A stretch of DNA of 64,000 nt, from the NCBI GenBank assembly GCA_017893485.1, contig CM030363.1, positions 84,683,230 to 84,747,229 on the forward strand, given 5' to 3'. The notes under the pieces were generated by a model. That model made no database searches and was not told the origin of the DNA. It saw only the letters and a list, made by a program, of their open reading frames with translations. Position numbers and translations under genes: made by a program. Position 1 is the stretch's first letter. Each line of letters opens with the position of its first letter. This document shows positions 34,640 through 44,177 of the stretch, piece after piece. Source of the stretch: Hemerocallis citrina. Lineage: Eukaryota; Streptophyta; Magnoliopsida; Asparagales; Asphodelaceae.

Positions 34640-34876
34640 TCACTCTCCCCTTGATGGCACCAAAGCAGCAAGGATTTTTCCTGTATATATACAATGTATA
34701 ACACAAGGCTCCCCTGTCTTTCTGAATTGTCCAAGGTGAACTTTGTTTGCAAATGCAATAGCTTTTTGCACCTAAAATATAAGGAAAATGACATGTTGGA
34801 CAAGGACATGAAAACACAAGCAAGTAACAAAAGAGGATGAACAATAAACCTTAGCATCTTTGAAGACTGGTTAACC
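34640..34876 (-). pseudogene. RelA/SpoT-like (HD-domain) host gene fragment, two exons
   Basis: Exon 34771-34644 translates in one frame to VQKAIAFANKVHLGQFRKTG, EPCVIHC and TGKILAALVPSRG. This matches the start of the HD (ppGpp hydrolase-type) domain of plant RelA/SpoT homologues, whose hallmark is AxxxHxGQxRxTGxPxxxHC. It is bounded by TTTTAG (acceptor) and GTGAATATG (donor). A 78-bp intron (34849-34772) separates it from the tail of the preceding exon, which ends PVFKDAK. Reading frame and intron are kept, so it is genomic and not a retrocopy. Upstream it meets Tat integrase sequence at about 34877, and the rest of the gene is absent. A 14-bp palindrome, ACTGGTTAACCAGT, marks the join. Confidence 0.65.
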
Positions 34877-35400
34877 AGTTACATCTACTCCTTCGAATAT
34901 GAGAGAAAGTGCCATTATCGGTGTCGAGGACCCGAGGGATCCCAAACCGGCAGAATGTGCTTCTAAAAGAATTATTGGGCCTGGTGCTCGATGATGGTAG
35001 CCAAGGGCTCTGCTTCGACCCATTTCATAAAGTAGCTGATAGCCACAGTTAGGAATCACCTCTAACCTGCCGCCTCAGGGAATGGGTCAACTAAATCCAT
35101 TCCCCACAAGGCAAAGGGGGCCGGACTCGCAAGTGGTTTAAGCTCAGCCTGAGGGACGTGTCTGGCCAAAGAGAATTTTTGGCATGGGCCACATTTCCTG
35201 GCAAGGTCGTGAGCATCTTATAGGATGGTCAGCCAATAGTAGCCGTGATTCATTACTTTCCTTAAGAGCGATTGACTCCCCATGTGATAGCTTGCAATCC
35301 CCCATGCACTTCTTCAAGGGCATACTTGGCATCCTCCAGGGTTAGGCATCGGAGGTAGGGTCTCCCATCAGCATTTGTGAATGATCGCTTGAAGAGCACG
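34877..35400 (-). pseudogene. Element G integrase, N-terminal half
   Basis: Frames on the minus strand give the zinc-region tail CGPCQKFSLARHVPQAELKP-like sequence, then GMDLVDPFPEA (first catalytic Asp), YFMKWVEAEPLATIIEHQAQ, and FGIPRVLDTDNGT (second Asp). The sequence leaves integrase right after this and never reaches the catalytic Glu. Frameshifts separate the pieces. Confidence 0.75.
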
Positions 35401-35656
35401 TCATTAACGAGTAGGAACCTTTGGCCCTAACTCAGACCCTTCTTGCTTCGGACGGATGCTGTGGTAGTTCACCGTTTCTTATGAATTTCAAAATCAGATC
35501 CATCCAAGTGGCTGCTTGTGCGGGCAGATCGAGACAGTGGACTTCGGGATTTTTGATGGTAGGTCGGAGGAGGACCTCCACCTGGACTGTGCGGTTGAGT
35601 CCTTTAAAGGAGGACGATGCTAGCTTGTACATGGCATCCGCTTGGTTATTCTACTC

Positions 35657-36490
35657 TCAGGATATTTTGATAATAGTAGCATCTTCAAAGTCTGCCAAGA
35701 GAAGCTTGACGCGTGCCAAGTATTGGACCATCCTGGTATCACGAGCTTCATATTCCCCTCGTACTTGGTTGAAAATGAGTTGGGAATTGCTGAATGCTTT
35801 AACGTGCTTGGATCTGGCCTTCTCAGCTAGGAGGAGTCCGACTATTAGGGCTTCATACTCTGCTTCATTGTTGGATGCTTTAAAGCTGAAGCATAGGAAG
35901 TATTGAAGGATGAAGTTGTCCGGAATGCTTAATATGACTCCTGCCCCACTCCCTTCTTTGCAGGAGGAACCATCCACATAAAGTTCCCATACTGGCTCGT
36001 CCTCGTTGATCTCAGGTACCTCGGGAATGGTGCATTCTGTTATAAACTCAGTGAGGGCTTGCCCCTTGAAATCGGTCCTTGGTTTATAGCTGATGTCATG
36101 CTGACTCAGCTCGATGGACCACTTGATCAAGTGACCGGAACTCTCTGGCTTGTTGAGGACTTGCTTGTGTGAGGACTTGAATGGAGTGAGCTTGGAAGTA
36201 GGGTCAGAGCTTTCGCGCAGCCATCACTAGGGCATAGACCACCATCTCCATCTTGGAGTAGCTGAGCTCAGCATCGCGGAGGACCTTGCTAACATAATAG
36301 ATAGGCCTTTGGGTCCCATCATCCTCCATGATTAGGACGGAGCTAAGCACATGCTCCAAAGCCGCTAAATAGAGGTAGAGAACCTCGTCGGGCTCAGATT
36401 TGCTGAGGAGAGGGAGGTTGGTGAAGTATTCCTTGAGATGAATGAAGGCTTGCTGCTGGGGTTCCCCTATTCGAAGCTCTTTGCCCCCTA
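35657..36490 (-). pseudogene. Element G RNase H regions
   Basis: The first RNase H-like part reads LYLAALEHVLSSVL, PIYYVSKVLRDAELSYSKME and LIKWSIELSQHDISY. The second, in the open frame at 36130-35657, reads WELYVDGSSCKEGSGAGVIL, SFKASNNEAEYEALIVG and NQVRGEYEARD. A second RNase H of this type is diagnostic of the Tat lineage. The active-site Asp of the second domain (YVDGSS) is kept. Confidence 0.85.
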
Positions 36491-36599
36491 AGGGCTTTAA
36501 AGAAAGGGAGTGATTTCTCTCCCAATTTTGAGAGGAAACAGTCGATGGCAGCTAGACGGCTCGTGAGTCTCTGCACTTCCTTAATGTTCTTGGGAGGGG

Positions 36600-37420
36600 C
36601 CATGTTCAAAATTGACTGAATCTTCTTAGGATTCGCCTCATTTCCTGCTGGCTGACTATAAAGTCGAGGAATTTTCCCGAGGTGATGTTGAAGGTGCACT
36701 TTGAGGGGTTGAGCCTCACATTATTCTCCCTCAGGACCCTGAAGGCCTCCTCCGGTGCTTCACATGATCTTCTCCTTGGAGGCTTTTGACGAGCATATTG
36801 TCTACATATATCTCCATGATCTGACCTATCTACTCTTTGAAAACCTAGTTGATGAGCCTCTTATAGGTGATACCTGCATTTTTTAGCCTGAAGGGCATGG
36901 CCGGATAGCAGTAGAGCCCTTTGTTGGTTATGAAAGTTGTCTTCAGGATGTCCAGAGGGAACATCCAGATCTGGTTATAGTCTGAGAAGGCATCCGTGAA
37001 GCTAAGCAGCTCGTGCCCGAACGTCGCATTGATGAGGGCGTCATTGCTCGGGAGAGGGAAAGGGTCTTTAGGCCAGGCCTTGTTGAGGTTGGTGAAGTCA
37101 ATGCAAATCCTCCACTTGTCATTACTTTTTGACCATGATGACGTTGGCCAACCACTTCGGTAGCTGACCTCCTAAATGAAACAGGCGTAGAGGAGCTTAT
37201 CGACCTCCTCCTTCACCGCTTGTTGCCTCTCCGGGGTAAAATTTTGGTGCCTCTGTTGAACCGGTTTGGATTCTGCGTGGACGCTCAGTTTATGCATGAT
37301 GAGATCCTCGGAGATCTCGGGCATGTCCATGAGGGTCCAGGCGAACAAGTCTTGGTTATACCGGATGCAACCGATAATATCTTCCCTAAGGTCAGAGGGT
37401 AGAGCTTTGCTTGGAACCAT
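36600..37420 (-). pseudogene. Element G reverse transcriptase (dead)
   Basis: The pre-RT segment reads MVPSKALPSDLREDIIGCIR, LFAWTLMDMPEIS and PERQQAVKEEVDKLLYACFI. RT continues across frames with WRICIDFTNLNKAWPKD, ELLSFTDAFSDYNQIWM and MPFRLKNAG. The catalytic box reads MEIYVDNMLVKS: the second Asp of YxDD is Asn, a one-base G-to-A change that abolishes polymerase activity in this family. Confidence 0.85.
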
Positions 37421-37930
37421 TTAGTACCGTTTGCTTCAAAGAAGGGGACCTCCTCCAGTTCGTCAACTGGCTCAGTGCCAATTGAGCTCAGCTCGGAAGG
37501 GAGTTCGACTGCGTCGAGGGGAAGGACTGAGCCCCCCATTGTGGCATTGTAGCAGGCCAGTGAGACTTCTTGGTTTCCCTTGACAACCCTGACCTCGGAC
37601 CTAGTCAGGAACTTCAACCTCATGTGGTAAGTAGAGGCCACGGCCTAAAGGAAAGCGAAGCCTGGGTGCCCGAGGATGGCATTGTAGGCAATTTTGACAT
37701 TGACTACCATGAAGAATGCCTTGGTGTGGGAGTTCGGGGCTTTCCCAACCGTGACGTCTAAGGTGATGATTCCCTCAATCTGTACCGGGGTGCCTAAGAA
37801 GTCGTGGAGGGTGTATCCCGCAGGCTTCATTCTCTCTCACGAGAGCTTTAGTCCCTCGAAGGTCGCGAGGAACAGGATGTTAACCGAGCTCCCGTTATCC
37901 ACAAGAATGCGGCAGACCACGTGGTTCGTC
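37285..37930 (-). pseudogene. Element G aspartic protease
   Basis: It reads CRILVDNGSSVNILF (the Tat-type active site, Asp at 37895-37900), then GYTLHDFLGTPVQIEGIITL, VVNVKIAYNAILGHPGF and, after a stop, ASTYHMRLKFLT. At least two stops interrupt it. Confidence 0.8.
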
Positions 37931-37956
37931 AAGCCAAGTCTAATGACTAATGCATC

Positions 37957-39158
37957 TCAGTGAGGGACCCCTACGCCCTCTAGGTCTTTGTTAGAAAAAG
38001 AGACTGATAACCCATGACCTCGAGGGGGAGGAAAATTGTGGACCGAGTTGACATCTCGGACGAAAGCTCTGTCGGAGGAGTTTGAGTCACCCCCCATTGG
38101 TCCACCATTGACGGAGTGGAGGATGGCCATCCTGTTGGAATCCTGCAGTTCTGACTCCACTTCGGGGCTCTTGTTTGTGCCTTGTGGAGGAGGAGGAGGT
38201 AATGGGTTACTCCATGTGAACTTAGTCAGGTACCCTCTTCGGATGAGGGCCTCGATCTCATCTTTGAGAGCCCAACAATTGTCGGTTTCGTGGTCGTGTT
38301 CTCAATGAAATCAGCAATAGAACCTCCGGTCCCTTTTCTTGTTGTTATTGTTGGGCCGTGGGGGATGTCGGGTCAATCCCTCTTCTTTCACCTCCATCAA
38401 GATGGATACACTCGCATTAAGCGGAGTGAATTTGTCAAAGCAAGGGATCAGAGGGGGACGCCTTTGTCCGGATGTGTCTTTCTGGGCCTTATTCCAGACA
38501 TCAGGGTTGTCTGTCTTCCATTTCCCCTTAGCTGGGGACTCTTTCCAATCTTCCGGGTGCAAAGCTTCTTCGGTCCTAATGTATTTCCCGATCTGAAGTA
38601 GGAGGCTGGGAAAAAAGTGGGCAACTTCTTAGTCAAGGAGGCTTCCAGTGAGTTGTGCCCGAAATTATGCCGGAAGGTAGCTGCAGCAACTCTAGCATTG
38701 CTGGAGGAAATTGATTGGACCTCAACGGTAAATCTCCGAACAAAGTCCCAAAGGGATTCTCTATCCTTCTGCTTAAGGTTCAATAGGGAAGCGCTCGTCT
38801 TCTCAGCCTTACGGCAGGTTACAATGTGGGCGAGGAAACTCTCCTCAAGCAGGTCGAAGGAGAAGATCAAGTTGGGAGCGAGCTTGGAGTACCATTCTCG
38901 TGCGGGACCCCGCATCTTGGCCAGGAAAGCACGGCAGAGAAGGGGATCCGAGGTGCTATGAATGATCAGGAGGGTTTTAAGCTCTTCGATGTGATCAGCA
39001 GGATCCGTCTCTCCATTGTATGTTTCAAATGCCGGAGGCTTGAAGCTCCTCAGAATGGGGGCCTCTAGGATGTAGGTCAAGAAAGGCAGCCGAACTGGTT
39101 TGTACCCTTGGTTAGTCTGTCTCCTGTCTTTGCCGATCCGGGCGAGGCAGTCTTCCAT
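37957..39158 (-). pseudogene. Element G gag
   Basis: The capsid part reads FKPPAFETYNGETDPADHIE, AFLAKMRGPAREWYSKL, SLLNLKQKDRESLWDFVRRF. Further down, a zinc-binding-like stretch (FYCxFHxEHDHETDNCWALK) and LIRRGYLTKF appear around 38220-38330, as in Tat gag. The main frame (39158-38448) shifts near 38600. The start at 39158 (MEDCLARIGKDRR) is the first Met in the open frame. Confidence 0.85.
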
Positions 39159-39767
39159 TTCCTACAAATGTTTGAGCACGTTGCCTTCTCGTCCCTCGGA
39201 TCATGTCGACCCGTAGGACTCTTCGTTCCCGATCCCTCTCGAGCGGTGGTCGTTAATATGATGTTCACTTTGAATGCCTAGAGGTCCCCATTCCAAAATT
39301 CTCAGAACTCGTCCCTTGTCATGTGGCCTCCTTCCCCGTGGCCATTTGGGGGTCGGCAATCCCTCTGTGAGCAACTGCACTCCTTCTTCTGACCGTGGGA
39401 GGAAGGATGGTTGTAGCTCGAAGGATGCCCAGAGGGTCCTTCGTTTCTGGACGACTGAGGCGATTTCGGAGTTCTTCCTTGTTCACCTGGTTGTTTATGA
39501 CATTTCAAAGGTCGGGAACCACCGGGGGCTCAGTCCTTCAAGCTACCGAGCGGGAGGCGCTTGGAGTTGGAGCGTGCGGGTGCTCGACCTGTTACTGTTC
39601 CGACCCTTGAGTGACCGCCCAGCAGCGTGACGGACGGGGAGGAGGTGGAAGGTCGACATGACGACCTGTGGTAACGGTTTTCTTAGCCTTAGGGGTGATA
39701 GATGTCTACTACAGTAGAGGGTCTGAGTCAAAGGCTTGGATCTGCGTTCCCACAGACGGTGCCAATC
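39159..39767 (-). other. Element G leader with primer binding site
   Basis: Next to the LTR (39749-39767) the minus strand reads GATTGGCACCGTCTGTGGG, the standard start of the leader in plant Tat-type elements. The rest is decayed leader or gag N-terminus. Overlapping frames on both strands look compositional. Confidence 0.6.
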
Positions 39768-40241
39768 TGATGCTGATATTTTTCGGGTGCGCGAGCAACA
39801 TATAATGAGGTCTTTTGTCAAAGGGAAAACTTTGATATCAGTTGTAGACCTGACCCTGATGTGAGGCTAGTATGAGTGGAGGTGTATGGAGACAATGACC
39901 ACCGAAGAGCTGCAAAAAAGTATGGAACACTGCGAGGATTCCCGTGACAGACCCTCCGATGCTTAAGCTAGTAAACCATGGTTAAAAGATGGATTAAGTT
40001 GTGACAATGGTGATTACCTCCATATTGTAGATGTGGGTCTGTATTTATAGGCCAAAGGGGCTGATCAGGAAGCGATCCAACCGTTAATCCCTTGATTCAG
40101 GGGGATCCGATGGGCTGATTCTTCTTTGGAGGTTAGCACCTGGCAAATGGGCTCGTGGATGACCCACAAGCTGCCACTGGGCCTGCTGTTTAAAGATTTA
40201 GGAGTCCTGAGATATGTGCGGCAATCATACGGTATAGATCA
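39768..40241 (-). repeat. 5' LTR of element G (474 bp)
   Basis: On the minus strand it runs TGATCTATACCGTATG...AATATCAGCATCA and is directly followed by the GATTGGCACCGTC leader. A TATA box (CTATAAATAC, 40041-40050) lies in the middle. The terminal TGAT/ATCA are inverted. Confidence 0.7.
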
Positions 40242-40515
40242 CCCGCGACTTTCACCCTCAAAACCCACGAATTTTGAAATGCAAAATTGTTGAAAATGAG
40301 TATTCATATATATATTTTTTGCAAAAAAAGTCTATACAATACTTTGCAAGGGTAAATTAATCATTTTGCGTCAAAATTAACGGCGTCAGCCAGAATAGGG
40401 TGAAGCACAATAATTTTTAGCCTTAGGGTCATCCGAAAATGTCGAATTGGATTGGGTTATTTGCAAATTGGTGAAAAAAGGTTTAGTGAAATTTACCCGA
40501 ATAAAATATGAGTTT
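40242..40515. other. Short unassigned segment
   Basis: It starts CCCGCGACTTTCACC and ends GTTTAGTGAAATTTACCCG. The two ends are weakly inverted (TTTCAC...GTGAAA), and the right end matches, inverted, sequence near 2095-2115. It may be a small MITE-like element, but no target duplication is visible. Confidence 0.35.
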
Positions 40516-41455
40516 TTTTTCGTAATAGGCCACTTTTGAAAATATTTGCGTTCTTGGGCCAGTTTCGAAACTATTAGTGCTCGTGGGCTACTTTATGCCA
40601 CGTCAGCAGCGACCGCTATTCTCATTAGCGACCTCTATTCTCATTAGCGACCTCTTCATTTTGGAAGTCGATAATGGGAATAGCGGCCTATGTTTTAAAA
40701 TATTTGGAATTTTTTGTTTGCTGTTGCTATTCCCACTAGTGATCTTAGTATATATAAGGTCGCTAATGGAATTAGCGAACTCAAATGAATATACTGAGAC
40801 ACTTAGCGATTTCTAGATAACTTTTGCTCTCTTGGAATTTATTTAAAAACCGAGGTCGCTATTGGGAATAAGGTTGCTACTCCCAGTAGCAACCTTAGTT
40901 GGAAACTCAATCTCCTTATTCTTTGTAAAATTTAGAAAATAGTCACACAACTAAGGCGTTTATTCAGAATAGCGATCTTAGTACAATAAATGTCTCTATT
41001 CTGAATAGCAACCTTAGTACAATAAATGTCTTTATTCCAAATAGCGACCTTAGTACAACTAAGGCTTCTATTCTGAATAACGACCTTTATATAACTAAGG
41101 TCGCTATTCTAAATAGCGACCTAAGTTTCAAAAATAAATTGATTGTTATTTTTTCAGAGAGCAAAAACTCTCTAGATTTTGCTAAGTGTTAGAATACTGT
41201 TCATTAAATGTCGCTAATCCAATTAGTGACTTCATATATGCTTTGGTCGCTACTAGGAATAGTGACAATAAACAAAAAATTTCAAATATTTTCAAACATA
41301 GGCTGCTATTCCCATTAACGACTTTCAAAATGAATATGTCGCTAATGAGAATAGCTGACCGTTGGTGATGTGAAACAAAGTAGTACACAAACGCTAATCG
41401 TTTCGAAACTGGCCTATAATCACAAATATTTTCAAAAAGTTGTCTATTACGGCAA
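40516..41455. mobile_element. Foldback element FB1 (long inverted repeat, TAGCGACC cores)
   Basis: The left end (TAATAGGCCACTTTTGAAAA, ...GGCCAGTTTCGAAACTATTA, ...CTATTCTCATTAGCGAC) is repeated inverted at the right end (GTCGCTAATGAGAATAG, ...TCGTTTCGAAACTGGCC, ...TTTTCAAAAAGTTGTCTATTA). Nearly the whole element is arms. Inside, short motifs such as GGTCGCTATTC and GAATAGCGACC recur many times in both orientations. No transposase is encoded. No clear target duplication was found. Confidence 0.8.
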
Positions 41456-41521
41456 AAAAGGGTTTATGGGGGTATCTGGGTTTTCTATATCATCATCTTC
41501 GGAGGGAGTACTATTCAAACA

Positions 41522-41522
<1 letters not shown>

Positions 41523-41560
<38 letters not shown>
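41523..41560. repeat. Poly-C tract, 38 C
   Basis: An uninterrupted run of C (poly-G on the other strand) sits just upstream of the cupin pseudogene. Such tracts are rare in plant DNA. The exact length is also error-prone in sequencing and assembly. Confidence 0.9.
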
Positions 41561-41562
<2 letters not shown>

Positions 41563-41581
41563 AACAAGAAAAAGGCGTTAG

Positions 41582-42007
41582 CAACCGTCTCCTTCTTCTC
41601 TTCCCTCTCCGGACTTCCCATTCTACCCCCAACATACCACCCAAATTCCCACAAAACTCCCTGCCATCAAAATCTGTGCCAAATTCGACCACACCCTCGA
41701 GGAGATCTACAACGTCCGAGTCGAGCGCGGAATCCCAAAGCAACGCCTCGACGAGCTCGGCATCGACCAGTGATCGACGTGGAACATCGGCAAGTGTCAG
41801 TTTCCGTGGGACTGGCATGTGGATCAGCAGGTCTACGTGGTCAGCGGCGAGGTCAGGGTGATCCCCAAAGGTGCCAAAAGTGGTGATCGGTTCATGTGGT
41901 TCGCTGTTGGTGATTTGGTGCAGTGTCTGAAATGGTTTGAGGCTGATTTGTTCTTTAATGGGCCGTACGAGGAGAAGTTCCAGTTTCTTGCTAATGGATC
42001 GGATTGA
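41582..42007 (+). pseudogene. Cupin_3 (DUF861-type) protein, single in-frame stop
   Basis: One frame reads KICAKFDHTLEEIYNVRVER, GIPKQRLDELGIDQ, a TGA stop (41771-41773), then STWNIGKCQFPWDWHVDQQV, VSGEVRVIPKGAKSG, FAVGDLVQCLKWFEADLFFN and GPYEEKFQFLANGSD, ending TGA at 42005-42007. This matches the plant RmlC-like cupin family (EGEVRVVPEGS, GDLVRYPKWFEADLFFNGPY). The stop stands where the family has Trp (WSTW), one G-to-A change. There is no intron over ~110 codons and no Met at a sensible start; the frame is open only after TAG at 41579. A retrocopy or a decayed short gene is possible. Confidence 0.8.
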
Positions 42008-42072
42008 TGTTTGAGTTGGTATTATTCTGAACAGATTTAGTGAGGTATAATCACAGAATTTCTTGTTTTTAC
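42008..42072 (+). other. 3' flank of the cupin pseudogene up to the foldback target site
   Basis: TTGTTTTTAC at 42063-42072 is repeated at 42963-42972 on the far side of FB2. Sequence after 42972 (TGGGTTCTGTTTTAATTTG) is therefore the original downstream flank of the cupin copy. Confidence 0.6.
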
Positions 42073-42962
42073 GGACTTTTTTTCCGAAATAGGTCACTTT
42101 TGGAAACTAATTCCCAAAATATGCCACTTTCAAAACTAATTTTCAAAATAACTAACGCAATACCCAACTGCAGCCTCTTTGTTTTTGAGGCCGCAGTTCA
42201 CAACTGCAGCCTAAGTTTATATTATATATATTTGACTAATAGGCTCGGGGACTTGGAAAAAATTGCCCAAGTGTAATGTGAAAAATAGGAGGCCGCAGTT
42301 GGGTATTGTGTCCTCGAAACTACATAGGCCGCTGTACCGAACTGCGGCCTCTTCAATTTCGTGGTCGCAGTTTACAACTGTGGCCTAAGCATATATCATA
42401 CATATTTGGCTAATAAGCTCGGAGATTTGAAAAAAAATTGCCCAAGTGTAAAATGTGAAATTTTTTGGCTAATAGGCTCGAAACAACATAGGTCGCAGTA
42501 CCGAACTACGGCCTCTTCGATTTCGTGGCCACAGTTGTCAGTTCACAACTGCGGCCTAAGCATATATCATTCATATTTGGCTAATAGGTTTGGAGAATAA
42601 AAGGTCACAGTCGATAATACATAGGCCACAGTTATATGGTCGATAAGGTCCAGTTCTTAAAACCTTGTAATACCAATTCGACCATATAACTGAGGCTGCA
42701 GTTGTGAATTGCGGCCTCTGTAGTATCGAGGCCGTAATACCAACTCTGGCCTCCTATTTTTTGCATGGAACTTTTTTTTTCAATTCTTCGAGCCTATTAG
42801 CCAAATATGTATAATATATATACTTAGGCCACAGTTATGAACTGCGGCATCGGAATCAAAGAGGTCACAGGGGGGTACTGCGTTGGTCTATTTTGGAAAT
42901 TAGTTTTGAAAGTGGCCTATTTTGGGAATTAGTTTTAAAAAGTGTCCTATTTTAGGGAAAAG
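42073..42962. mobile_element. Foldback element FB2 (long inverted repeat, GGCCGCAGTT cores)
   Basis: The left end (GAAATAGGTCACTTTTGGAA, ...CCCAAAATATGCCACTTTCA, AAACTAATTTTCAAAATA) returns inverted at the right end (TATTTTGGAAATTAGTTTTG, AAAGTGGCCTATTTTGGGAA, ...AAAGTGTCCTATTTTAGGG). The direct repeat TTGTTTTTAC flanks it (9-10 bp), as for MULE-type insertions. Inside are repeated short palindromes such as GGCCGCAGTT-CAC-AACTGCAGCC (42189-42211). There is no coding sequence. Confidence 0.85.
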
Positions 42963-43077
42963 TTGTTTTTACCTGGGTTCTGTTTTAATTTGTTGGAATT
43001 CTGATTATTAAGTTATGATAACTGGAGTCTTGTTAAATTATCTCTTTTGATTTCAGTCATGATAACTATGGTAGCAT

Positions 43078-43440
43078 CAGGGCTAGCCCCCCAATGGAGG
43101 CCAGGGAGGCGGCCGTCTTGGGCCCCAAAATTTTTTGCAATTTTAGGACCCCCCAAAATTTTTCCCTTGTATTTACACATACATATTTTGAGGGTGATTT
43201 TTTTGGGGCTTTTGTTTTTAAAATTAGTACTTGGACTGACTTATTTTAGTTGAGTTTGGATTTGTATAGATATTTTTTTCTCAAATCCCTAAATCTCCAT
43301 CTATTTCTTCATATATACTGGTTTTTAAGAATTGTAGAAAAATTAAAAAAAATTAACAATTTTTTTTAAAAAATAAATTTTGTGTGGGGGCCCCATTTCG
43401 GGAATCCGCCTCGGGCCACCTAAACTGAGAGCCGACCCGG
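43078..43440. mobile_element. hAT-like MITE with perfect 8-bp target duplication
   Basis: The 363-bp element starts CAGGGCTAGCC and ends GGTGGCYC-like, inverted as GCCGACCCGG. It is flanked by GGTAGCAT at 43070-43077 and 43441-43448. The 8-bp duplication, CAGGG-type terminus and lack of coding sequence fit a non-autonomous hAT element. G/C-rich termini surround an AT-rich middle. Confidence 0.8.
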
Positions 43441-43448
43441 GGTAGCAT

Positions 43449-43734
43449 TGAGGTGTTTGAACCCTTTTTGAAGTTGAGATAAATCTTAAGTTGGAGATCG
43501 GAGGTAATGAATGTTAACCAAAGTTAGTATACTTGTAACTCCACTTAAAAGATGATTTTGGTTATCCCAATTTTGTTACTAGACAAGCCCAACAAGCCTA
43601 ATCCACGCATTGTATGTGTGGTGATACCAAATACATTTTCAACATGTTCTCAAGAAGATACAGTTTCCAAATAAAAGGTGTTTGTGCCCCGTATCCTACC
43701 ACCACTTTCTCTAATTCTTTTATACAAGTTTTTG
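43449..43734. other. Unassigned sequence before element F
   Basis: No gene, terminal repeat or known element is recognised. Together with 51298-51356 it forms the flanks of element F. Confidence 0.4.
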
Positions 43735-44147
43735 TGTCAGGAACAGGATTCCTGACTGAGCTAGATCTCGCCATTAATGGGAGAATTGAAGAACTAGGGT
43801 TAGAGAAGAGTAGATTTGGGGAAGAAACTTTAGTTGATTTTTATTGATAATCCAAAAAATTATTACAGGTTGGGATTTACAGGATGGAGCGGTGGCGGTT
43901 ACGCTACAGGACAACCGAATTACAAGACACGTGCAAAGCACACTATTTCTATCTGCCACAACTCTTCCCGCCACTACCCATCAAACTAAAAAGTGTGTAT
44001 CGCACGTAAAAACAAAAACATATACAAAGCTATAAACTGATTCTATGCAAAAACAAGCAGCAGGAGCAATGTCAGCGATGGGTCTCTTATTACTTCGACA
44101 CCTTGATGATCCTCCGATGGTTGCAGGTCACTCCGGCGTCCCTCACA
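43735..44147 (-). repeat. 3' LTR of element F
   Basis: It matches 50887-51297 along its length (GATTCCTGACTGAGCTAGAT, GAAACTTTAGTTGATTTTTA, AATTACAAGACACGTGCAA, GCGATGGGTCTCTTATTAC). The minus strand starts TGTGAGGGACGCC. Confidence 0.9.
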
Positions 44148-44166
44148 ACTCCACCCCCCCAGAAAC
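44148..44166 (-). other. Polypurine tract of element F
   Basis: The minus strand reads TTTCTGGGGGGGTGGAGT immediately before the 3' LTR. Confidence 0.65.
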
Positions 44167-44177
44167 GAACTTGCCCC

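Larger units (their letters stand above)
34877..40241 (-). mobile_element. Tat-lineage Ty3/gypsy element G, 3'-truncated
   Basis: It has a 5' LTR at 39768-40241, a leader with primer site, gag, protease, RT, RNase H and the first half of integrase, then stops inside the integrase core at the host fragment. The family signature is clear in many short frames broken by stops and shifts, so it is much older than element A. No 3' LTR is present. Confidence 0.85.

Noticed and set aside
40242..40515. MITE with GTGAAATTTACCC end
   Set aside because: The terminal inverted repeat is weak and no target duplication is visible, so it is left unassigned.
41447..42097. 216-codon minus-strand frame opposite the cupin
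   Set aside because: It contains a poly-Gly run from the C tract and is antisense to the recognisable cupin sequence.
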